Of a stretch of DNA of 64,000 nucleotides, positions 8,485 through 15,481 are shown piece after piece (within the stretch, counting starts at the first letter, position 1; each line of letters starts with the position of its first letter). This DNA is from Paludisphaera rhizosphaerae. GTDB taxonomy: Bacteria > Planctomycetota > Planctomycetia > Isosphaerales > Isosphaeraceae. Location of the stretch: NCBI RefSeq assembly GCF_011065895.1, contig NZ_JAALCR010000007.1, positions 1 through 64,000 of the forward strand, written 5' to 3'. The notes under the pieces were generated by a model. That model was not told where the DNA came from. It saw only the letters and a list, made by a program, of their open reading frames with translations, and did not search any database. A program made the translations under genes and the position numbers.

Positions 8485-8860
8485 TGATGGACGTCTCCGG
8501 TGATTTTGTGCGGTCGACATGTGGTGCGTTTCAAGTCCCTTAGCGATGTCGTCCCTCTCCGAGTCGTTGCCTGATTTGCGACGCAGCCTCTCGGACGGCC
8601 ACGCCCGCCGCCGGCCTCTCGACCGGACGCCATGGAGGCTAGCCGAAGGCCTCCGCCCGGCTCCAGGGTCCGTGCGATTAATCGTCAAACGCATCAGCCC
8701 GTTCATGCATCAGTTGGTTTTGAGAGACAATGCGCCGGTGGACGGGGGCGCTCGTCGAGGTTCGACATCGCTCGGGAGAGCCGCGGCCGGACATAGGCGC
8801 TTGGGCTCAGAAGTTGCAACCGCGCCAGGCCCTCAACGTCGAAAGGCGTGGCTGGCCGAC

Positions 8861-9034
8861 ACCGCTGCGGAACCCGAGTACGGCCGGATCGCGTTCGCGT
8901 TGAACGCCGTCGCCCGCCCGATCGGGCTGAACGATATCATCATCGCAGCGATCGCATTCGCCCTGGCCAATGCGGCCGTCGTCACGATGGACAGCGAGCT
9001 TGCGTCGGAGCCAGGTCGCACCGTGGTGGACTGG
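8861..9034 (+). pseudogene. Relic of a VapC-type PIN toxin (C-terminal part)
   Basis: The + frame reads EYGRIAFALNAVARPIGLND, then IIIAAIAFALANAAVVTMDS and ..RTVVDWATP. This matches the end of VapC toxins: Y.R....L...G.PIGPND..IAA.A......VVT...EF....GL.VEDW. The conserved PIxxNDxxIAA and the following Asp are present, but the N-terminal half of a PIN domain is missing and no credible start precedes it. The rest of the 730-base gap (8485-9211) shows no other gene. Confidence 0.6.
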
Positions 9035-9211
9035 GCGACCCCGTCTCAGCCGGACCACAAGGTTCGAGAAATAGGGTTGTCCCTGTGCGCTTTCTCATCG
9101 AAATTGGTTTAGCCTTGCACGATCTCTCGACTTCCGGCATCTATCCCCACCGGGGCGGGCTCGGACTCCCGTCGTCGTTCCGCAGCCCACCCGACGTAAG
9201 AGGAGGTGGAT

Positions 9212-9802
9212 ATGAACCACGGCAAGGGATTCCTGGCGGCGGCCCTGCTCGGCCTGTGTGCATCGGCGATCGCCGAGGACTCGACGGTGACCGTCGGCAG
9301 CACTCGCTACCTCACGTCGGTCGCCGGCCAGTCTGGCGACAAGTCAATCCGTCTCAAGCTGACGGGGACCGCGATGCGGACGATGTGGACGTTCAAGGTC
9401 TACTCCATCGCGAGCTACGTGCAGGAGGACGCCGTCGTGCGGACGCCGGAGGCCCTGGCGAGCGCGGCCGTCCCGAAGAAGCTCTGCCTCACCTTCGAGC
9501 GCACGGTCGCCAGCGCCGATCTCGCCAAGTCGTTCCGCGAGGCCGTCGCGCTGAACCACCCGGCCCCCGCCTTCAAGGCCGAGCTGGACGCGCTGGCTGG
9601 ATACTTCGAAGCGCATCCCGTCAGCCAGGGAAACAGCATCTGGCTCAGCTCCGAGCCCAACGCCGGATTCCACTGCCAACTCGTCGGCGCCCCGGCCCTG
9701 GCCCTACCGAACGACAAGTTCGCGCAGGCCGTGTGGGAAGTCTACCTCGGCCCCAAGAACCTGGGCGCCGCCATCAAGACGGGGCTCACCTCACGCCGTT
9801 GA
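9212..9802 (+). CDS. Secreted chalcone isomerase-like protein
   Basis: 196 aa from ATG 9212, with a perfect AGGAGG five bases upstream; the GTG at 9206 lies inside that site and is rejected. Signal peptide to about residue 22 (FLAAALLGLCASAIAEDST). The mature protein is a chalcone-isomerase-like fold: LTGTAMRTMWTFKVYSIASY (about 50-70), LCLTFERTVASADLAKSFREA, LDALAGYFEAHPVSQGNSIW, WEVYLGPKNLGAAIKTGL. In bacteria these periplasmic proteins do not make flavonoids; a fatty-acid or small-ligand binding role is usually proposed. Stands alone. Confidence 0.8.
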   Translation: MNHGKGFLAAALLGLCASAIAEDSTVTVGSTRYLTSVAGQSGDKSIRLKLTGTAMRTMWTFKVYSIASYVQEDAVVRTPEALASAAVPKKLCLTFERTVASADLAKSFREAVALNHPAPAFKAELDALAGYFEAHPVSQGNSIWLSSEPNAGFHCQLVGAPALALPNDKFAQAVWEVYLGPKNLGAAIKTGLTSRR

Positions 9803-9899
9803 GGGGACTCGCCTGTCGCCGACAGACCCGAAGAAAACCTCCTCATCCCTCGACAGGATCTAACGAAGTCGGGCCTGCCGCCGCCGAAGAATGAGACCT

Positions 9900-10021
9900 C
9901 GGACGGCTTCGCAAGAATGACGGGACAAGGCCTTCGAAACAGCGACGCCCCCCGAATATGGGGGCCGTCGGATTCGTCATGCATCTCCAGCTCAGTTCGT
10001 CTGCGCAGCGTGACGGTTGCT
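9900..10021. repeat. Island-flanking direct repeat, left copy, with terminator-like hairpin
   Basis: Aligns without gaps in 10-base blocks over its right 90 bases to 15392-15481 (e.g. GGGGCCGTCG/GGGGCCGTCA, CTCAGTTCGT/CTCAGCTCGT, GAAAC at the same offset), and loosely further left. The right copy includes the 3' end and terminator of the SPFH gene; here the minus strand would read ..SNRHAAQTN-stop, against GNGHPAKTS-stop in the SPFH gene. A hairpin of C and G runs around GAATAT lies at 9946-9969. The rest of 9803-10329 holds no gene that I can support. Confidence 0.6.
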
Positions 10022-10329
10022 GTGGCGAGATCCGGGAAAAGAACTGACAACGGTTTCCGTGACACCGGTTTCCCAAACAAGTACGAACCGTCGCGTCACG
10101 TGACTACGCCTCCGTCACCTCTTATTCGCGTATGCCGCCCGAAGGTAAAGCACCGCAAGCCGAACAGCGCATACAGATTGCGTCGCCCCCCCAGAGGCAC
10201 ACCGTTGCGTCAAAAAAATCGCCCTTTTTGTTTGCTCTTTGAATCTCACCTACTTAAACTCCTCGTCGTTCCATGTAACTTCGGAAACCCGGTCCGGATA
10301 CCGCTCTCCCAAGTTGGAAAGCCGATATC

Positions 10330-11427
10330 ATGCGCGATAAACGTCGGGAAATACAGCGGTCGCTGACAACCGCTGTCGCTCTCGCTTTGGCCGGGTGTGC
10401 GTCGCAGATCGATCCACCGAAAGTCATTCGCTATGACGCGGGCTATGTATTTGCGGGCGAAACCAAGCAGGTAACGCATGTATTCAAGGTTTCTAACAAT
10501 TTATCGCGACAGCTTACAATCCTTAAGGAAACTCACAGTTGTAGCTGCACCAATGTAGAAATCGACAAGAAAATAATACCGCCTAAATCGGAGGCCAGCG
10601 TCGTGGTCAGGGTCAACGTACCCTACAATTATGGGACGACTTCCGTCGCATGCTCCGTGGAGACGGACCACCCGAGTCAGCCCAAGCAGTCCTTCGAAAT
10701 GAGGTTCACGACATACACTCGACTGCGAGTCGTACCGGACAAGTTAGATATGGGGAACCTGGATTACAATGAACGGGAAGACGGTTCATCAGGTGCCAAC
10801 GAGAGCAGTCGCGTGGCTTCCCGTACGTCTCGCCAATGTCTCGCAGAAGTCTACTCACGGGACAGCGAAGAGGAGATGAAGCCAACTCTAATATCTCGTT
10901 CGACGATATTGTCTGTGGACGTCGGCGAATGTTTCGATTCCGAACGTTTTCCGAGCGGAGTTATACGAAGAAGATACCCGGTAACCGTCGAATTCTCCAA
11001 GCACGGGAATAGTGAAGCCCTTAGATCCAGATCGGAGACAATGACGTTACGCATTGCAGACGCACTGCCCGCAGTCATCACTGTGCAATGGAGAACTGCT
11101 CCCCCCTACAGAGTCCTGCCTTCCTCGATTTATTTTGGGCTCATCGACCGTGGCGCTCAAGATCCAATTTTTGTTGATATAGAAGTCGCATCGACTCAGA
11201 ACAGACCGTTTCGCGTAACCAGCGTAACAACGGGATCCACATTTGTACGCGCCGTTTCTGATCTCTCCGCTTCATCCGAGGCCAGAGAAACACACCGACT
11301 ACGTTTTCAAGTAAATCCTGCGACCGTCGAGAAATCCGTTACCGGCAGTGTCGCTGTCGAGACAGACAACATGCATTCGCCAATCATCCATATACCATGG
11401 TCTTTGTTCCTTCGGCGCGATGGATGA
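10330..11427 (+). CDS. DUF1573-type lipoprotein
   Basis: 365 aa with lipobox ALAGC (Cys23) after a basic head MRDKRREIQR. Residues 35-120 are a DUF1573 beta-sandwich (DAGYVFAGETKQVTHVFKVS, KETHSCSCTNVEID, IIPPKSEASVVVRVNV), including the Cys-x-Cys pair typical of the family, whose role is unknown although an Ig/ASPM-SPD-2-like fold is likely. Two further similar segments follow (LRVVPDKLDMGNL; YRVLPSSIYFGLIDRG), so about three sandwich modules. GGAAAG precedes the ATG. Codon use is clearly more AT-rich than in neighbours outside 10-15 kb. First gene of the accessory island, 90 bases before a Cys-rich secreted protein. Confidence 0.8.
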   Translation: MRDKRREIQRSLTTAVALALAGCASQIDPPKVIRYDAGYVFAGETKQVTHVFKVSNNLSRQLTILKETHSCSCTNVEIDKKIIPPKSEASVVVRVNVPYNYGTTSVACSVETDHPSQPKQSFEMRFTTYTRLRVVPDKLDMGNLDYNEREDGSSGANESSRVASRTSRQCLAEVYSRDSEEEMKPTLISRSTILSVDVGECFDSERFPSGVIRRRYPVTVEFSKHGNSEALRSRSETMTLRIADALPAVITVQWRTAPPYRVLPSSIYFGLIDRGAQDPIFVDIEVASTQNRPFRVTSVTTGSTFVRAVSDLSASSEARETHRLRFQVNPATVEKSVTGSVAVETDNMHSPIIHIPWSLFLRRDG

Positions 11428-11520
11428 GACAGAGTCAGAATATAGAGGAGCCGTCACCGTTGCCGGCTCCAATGAGTACGGCACCCGCCTGTTGAGGCTG
11501 CGAACAATTGGAGGCCGATG

Positions 11521-11904
11521 ATGAAACGTTCAGTGATCGCAACGACTGTTGCTGCCTGTACGCTGTTGCTCGCCAACTTCTCATTCGGTTGGGTCGGCTG
11601 CGGACAGATATGTGGAGTCTTCTGGTCTTATCCATGTCCGAATTTTTGTTTCTCTATGGAAGGCATGGACTCTCCTTGCGAGGATCAACCGTACCCGGAC
11701 TGTTATTCAGTCGTAGGCAATAGCGTTCCACTGTGCAGCCAGTCAAACTCAAGCATTGATGACTGCAGACTTGTTGCGATACAGCCAACTTGCACAACGG
11801 CTTACTGGCTAGACTGTTGTCCCGAATGCATGGATTGCCAGGCGGTTTTCCTTTGCTACGAAACTGGCTACGAGGAAGAGTGCACTAACTTGATGTGCCT
11901 CTAG
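11521..11904 (+). CDS. Small secreted cysteine-rich protein
   Basis: 127 aa. Two adjacent ATGs (11518, 11521); GGAGG at 11510-11514 spaces better to the second. Signal peptide MKRSVIATTVAACTLLLANFSFG, then about 100 mature residues with 16 cysteines (GCGQIC, YPCPNFC, LDCCPECMDC, ETGYEEEC, MCL). The many Cys, aromatic and acidic residues suggest a disulfide-knit or metal-binding exported protein. Lies just after the DUF1573 lipoprotein in the same orientation and likely shares its transcript. No known family recognised. Confidence 0.7.
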   Translation: MKRSVIATTVAACTLLLANFSFGWVGCGQICGVFWSYPCPNFCFSMEGMDSPCEDQPYPDCYSVVGNSVPLCSQSNSSIDDCRLVAIQPTCTTAYWLDCCPECMDCQAVFLCYETGYEEECTNLMCL

Positions 11905-11954
11905 CGACATGCGTGTTTGAGCCCGCATTCTGGTGCTGTCAATTGTGGGTTACA

Positions 11955-12594
11955 GAAGCATCGATTAACTCATCACCAGCCTGATGAACGCCTTCGACTA
12001 CAGGAGGGTCTTTCAACTCGGTCCCTTGGTCAGGCGACGGCGACGGCCGAGCTAGGCTGAGGTGCGCTTGACGGTCCAGCGGATCGGCGACTCATCAGCC
12101 GATCGAGTCCTCAGGGCGGAGGAGGATCTCCGATCCCCACTCCGCCTACTCGTCGACCTATGCGTAAGGCTCGAAGTTATGATGTCTCAGGTTGGCAACC
12201 TCCGCGTGACTCGTCCCATCGGCTGGCCTTCCAGTCGGCGGCCGCCTCGCGTCGTCCATCGAAGCAGACCTGACCATGATGGCCGACGAAAAACTCACAG
12301 CGTCAATGATGATGTGACTTTTCCGACCGTCGACATTCTTTGCGTTGTTGCGATGCCGCTGGAGGTCTCGTCGAGCGATCGGCTATCGACACCGATGATA
12401 CTCGGGGTCTATCATATCTTCTCTTTCATGCAGAGGTTCCGCACCAGGACTTTGCGAATGCAATCCAAGACGCAGGCTGAACGCCTTTCATCCAGGCACC
12501 GCCAGGCCGTTCTCCGGGGAGCGAAGCCGACCTCAATCTTGCACCAATAGCCGGTCCGGAGCAGGGAGAACGGCTTTAAGGCCCCTGCGGACAA
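11955..12594 (-). pseudogene. IS5-family transposase relic
   Basis: Pieces of an IS5-type DDE transposase occur in order on the minus strand, in shifting frames. An N-terminal piece is LKPFSLLRTGYWCKIEV..TAWRCLDERRSACVLDCIRK (like the YVLRTGCQW..P helix region). Next is SIIGVDSRSLDETSSG (the catalytic IDSxS Asp), then NNAKNVDGRKSHIIIDAVS (GK.V.GRKRHIIVDT), RWTVKRTSA-stop-LGRRRRLTK (RW.VERTFAWLGR.RRL.KDYE, with TAG in place of the Trp codon) and SKAFIRLVMS (the C-terminal AFIRLAMI helix). Frameshifts and stops make it non-functional. No intact terminal inverted repeats seen. It occupies most of the gap 11905-12769. Confidence 0.7.
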
Positions 12595-12769
12595 CTGCTT
12601 TGCGGACCGCCGCCGGCGCAGATCGGGATGAACGGCTCAATCAGGGCTCACTGGCCGTCGTTGACGTCGCTGGATAACCGAGATTTATCATCCCTTTCTT
12701 GCAACGCTTAACAAACGTTCGGCTTACTTACCGGCCATTTACTTAATCACTAATTCGCGAGAGCGCATT

Positions 12770-13891
12770 ATGATCTATGTTGCACTGGCCGTCACGATCG
12801 GGTTAAGCCCGTCTGCCGAGGAGCGAAACTTCCTCGAAGCGGTTCGCGACGTGTATCGCTCAAATCTTTCGGGCGTCACTGTTGCCGATGTTTCCTTCCG
12901 CTTTTCGACTGGAAATGCCCTTACTCTAATAGACGCTCTAGCAGGAAAATGGACCAAGCGTTCCAATGCGAACGGACGGCTCGTCTTCAACGAGTCTCTG
13001 AAGCGATTCGATCGTGTTAGCTCCCTTGACGATTCCAACGCATCACGGAAATGGATCACCGATAAGAGTTTTAAATCCGACCTTCCTCCTTCGGTCCGCG
13101 TCGTCACGGACGGCAACTGCACATTCTTGGATAAAATCGAGCCTTCGGTCGATGGAAGCAAGTTTATCCACGGCGTTCAGATCCATGCCGGCATTCAGCC
13201 ATTCAATACGTACGCGAGAATTCCGCTAGGTCTCGGAGGGGTCGGAGACCGGGTTATGAACCTCGCTGCGGACTTGGATTCTGCGCTCCTGGAAAATGCC
13301 GACACACACTTTGAATCAATTGACAGAGACGCCGTCTTAGACGGAAAACCGCTGATTAGAATCACGTTCAACCACAATGGAGGTCAGAGGGAGTATTGGA
13401 TTGACCTTCAACGTGGAGCTACTCCTCAGCAAATAGTCACTCGATCTACCAAGCACCAAGCATTCACAATTATATATGATGATTTTTATAATATAAATAA
13501 TACTACATGGTATCCATTCCGTGAGCTTGTATTTACCGAAGGCGGCCTGGCACGTGAAACTATCATAGAACGACATTCCAAATTTACCGGACGCCTGCCT
13601 GAAAATGCTTTTGAGCTTGATTTCCCGGAGCCCATCGCGGTCATGGATCAAGCACGTATGCTAAAGTATGCACCGAGAGTTGCGTGGAAATTGGATTCCC
13701 TTCCTTCTGCTTCTTCTCGCGATGCGGCCCCGGTCTTCTTTCAAGAGCCTCAAGTGGAGGTACCGAAGATGCCCAGTGAGCGTGAAGCTGCGTCGCACCT
13801 TGGCTGGACTGTTGCAGGGGGTTTCGCGTTGGTGATATTTGGGTGCATAACTCTCACACGCAAGTTTAAACGAAATCGAAAGTCTAGCTGA
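12770..13891 (+). CDS. Exported, C-terminally membrane-anchored protein of unknown function
   Basis: 373 aa. Short hydrophobic head (MIYVALAVTIGLSPSAEE), a large hydrophilic domain (20-325) and one C-terminal membrane helix (LGWTVAGGFALVIFGCITL, about 343-361) followed by KFKRNRKSS, so the body is probably periplasmic. The beta-rich body (DRDAVLDGKPLIRITFNHNG, REYWIDLQRGATPQQIVTRS, WYPFRELVFTEGGLARETII) has the feel of LolA/LolB-like lipoprotein-sorting folds common in planctomycetes, but I see no diagnostic motif. Its TGA shares the A with the ATG of the following DUF1559 gene, so translation is coupled. Codon use is AT-rich like the rest of the island. Confidence 0.65.
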   Translation: MIYVALAVTIGLSPSAEERNFLEAVRDVYRSNLSGVTVADVSFRFSTGNALTLIDALAGKWTKRSNANGRLVFNESLKRFDRVSSLDDSNASRKWITDKSFKSDLPPSVRVVTDGNCTFLDKIEPSVDGSKFIHGVQIHAGIQPFNTYARIPLGLGGVGDRVMNLAADLDSALLENADTHFESIDRDAVLDGKPLIRITFNHNGGQREYWIDLQRGATPQQIVTRSTKHQAFTIIYDDFYNINNTTWYPFRELVFTEGGLARETIIERHSKFTGRLPENAFELDFPEPIAVMDQARMLKYAPRVAWKLDSLPSASSRDAAPVFFQEPQVEVPKMPSEREAASHLGWTVAGGFALVIFGCITLTRKFKRNRKSS

Positions 13892-14928
13892 TGTGTGTTG
13901 CAACATCGACGGCCTCAGAGCGTCATGCGTACACCATCGTTGAGCTTCTGGCTGCCTCCGCTGTGATCGGCGTTATGCTCGGGATCGCTATTCCGGCTAC
14001 CATGTCCGCCCGGGAAGCTGCACGACGCCTTCAATGCCAGAACAACTTGAAACAAATTGGACTAGCGCTTACTGCCTATGAGTCCGTAGGAGGTTGCTTC
14101 CCTCCTATTAATCTTCCATCTATCACTACTAAAACGGGCCGGTCTGTCTCGATGCATTACTACAGTGCGTCGACGCGGATTTTGCCATACTTGGAAATGC
14201 GAAATCTTAGCAATGGCATAAATTTTAATTTATCCCCATCCAACCCGATTTCATTAAGGTCGAATTCCACCGTAATGCGCACGCCGGTTGACATTTTCCT
14301 GTGTCAATCCGATATTTCACATGGTTTAGATGGCTATGGTCGGACCAACTATCGATACAATATCGGCCCCAGCCCCTGGTTCTCGCCCGTATCAGGCCGT
14401 GATTCCGGTTGGTCAGGTGCTTTCACCGTCCACAAGACGTATCAGCCTGCGGATTTCCCGGACGGTTTGTCTCAGACTGTTGGCCTGTCCGAACGACTGC
14501 AAGGAGATTGGATTCGGAACCATATAGGTGCCGGTGATTACGCACTGCTACAGTCAGGAGACCGGCATAAACACGAACCGACACAATGGATTCGAGAGCT
14601 TTGCCGCGCGCTCGCACCGGACGTTGCGAGGGAATCGCGAGGCGGAGAATCTTGGTTCGTCTCCGGGCTGCACTTTACAAACTACAACCATTTCGAGACT
14701 CCCAATTCCAACGTATCGGATTGCGCATTAGACTCGGGCCGTGAAGGTTTACATCAGAGGACGTTGCACGATGGTATTTTCAGTGCCAGGAGTCGACACA
14801 CGGGCGGCGTTAATCTTCTAATGATGGACGGCAGCGTTAAGTTCTGCCGCGACACCGTGGATCTCAGAGTTTGGCACGCGATCGGCAGTCGCAATGGCCA
14901 AGAGTTAAGTTCGTTAGAGATGTGGTAG
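13891..14928 (+). CDS. DUF1559 pilin-like protein (island copy)
   Basis: 345 aa. Type IV pilin-like head: after a short leader the helix begins AYTIVELLAASAVIGVMLG with the Glu at position 5 of the helix, though it is a divergent version of the usual [16 protein letters not shown]. It continues with the planctomycete hallmark [20 protein letters not shown] (about 48-67). The C-terminus holds the H-x9-DG motif HTGGVNLLMMDGSVKFCRD, typical of DUF1559. Translation is coupled to the preceding gene by a one-base overlap. DUF1559 proteins are massively expanded in planctomycetes and may be surface pseudopilins. More AT-rich than the two other copies here (18209, 36343), which agrees with acquisition of the island. 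Confidence 0.85.
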   Translation: MCVATSTASERHAYTIVELLAASAVIGVMLGIAIPATMSAREAARRLQCQNNLKQIGLALTAYESVGGCFPPINLPSITTKTGRSVSMHYYSASTRILPYLEMRNLSNGINFNLSPSNPISLRSNSTVMRTPVDIFLCQSDISHGLDGYGRTNYRYNIGPSPWFSPVSGRDSGWSGAFTVHKTYQPADFPDGLSQTVGLSERLQGDWIRNHIGAGDYALLQSGDRHKHEPTQWIRELCRALAPDVARESRGGESWFVSGLHFTNYNHFETPNSNVSDCALDSGREGLHQRTLHDGIFSARSRHTGGVNLLMMDGSVKFCRDTVDLRVWHAIGSRNGQELSSLEMW

Positions 14929-14982
14929 GCTTTTCCTCATGCGTTTTGATTGGGATTGGGCGGCATGCTGTGAGCTACTATA

Positions 14983-15069
14983 CTGACGACAGCCTGGCCA
15001 ATGAGACAGAATTCGGGTGAGAAGAGCCGAGAAATCGGAATAGTGTCTCATTGGGACACCTGGAGTCAG
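14983..15069. mobile_element. 87-bp MITE with TA flanks (IS630/Tc1-mariner type)
   Basis: Terminal inverted repeats of about 26 bp, imperfect: left starts CTGACGACAGCCTGG, right ends CACCTGGAGTCAG. The inner CCAATGAGACA (14998-15008) pairs perfectly with TGTCTCATTGG (15044-15054). Immediately outside both ends is TA (14981-14982 and 15070-15071), the target duplication expected for IS630/Tc1-type elements. No coding capacity. The rest of 14929-15361 shows no gene. Confidence 0.7.
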
Positions 15070-15361
15070 TAGTGGACCGACCGTGTCGATCTGCTGGATG
15101 GAAGACCTGGGAAACGGCTCGAAGGCCGTACCTATGCCCGGCGATTCAACGTGGGCGATCCACTAGTGTTCCACCACACCTGAAATGTGACGTCTATGTC
15201 CAGCGATAACCGCTGGCCACATGCTTGGTCGCCTATCAGATCAACTGTGGTAGAGCACTAGGTAAGCTTGGGCGTTTTCGTCCCGGCTGTAGGGCCAAAC
15301 GATGCTACTCGTCGGATCTTGGAGAAGGCGAGCGTTATACCACCTTAGAATAAGACGTGGG

Positions 15362-15481
15362 ACATCTCCGAAGGAGTGACGGAGAATAGGCTTTAGAAAC
15401 ACCGACGGCCCCCATATCCGGGGGCCGTCAGTTTCGTTTCGCGGGTTCAACTCAGCTCGTCTTCGCCGGGTGTCCGTTCCC
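15362..15481. repeat. Island-flanking direct repeat, right copy
   Basis: Same block order and orientation as 9900-10021. It covers the last codons of the SPFH gene, its stop and its terminator hairpin, so the left copy looks like a duplicate of this gene end. Confidence 0.6.
15404..15429 (-). terminator. Terminator of the SPFH gene
   Basis: GACGGCCCCC, 6-nt loop, GGGGGCCGTC: a perfect 10-bp stem starting 22 nt past the stop at 15452. On the minus strand it is followed by GGTGTTTCT. Confidence 0.7.

Noticed and set aside
8519-9112. The whole 197-codon + frame as a gene
   Set aside because: Only its segment 8861-9034 resembles a PIN toxin; the first 110 codons look like non-coding sequence, so I list a relic only.
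12062-12550. A 162-codon + strand frame
   Set aside because: It is antisense to the IS5 transposase relic and has no recognisable features.
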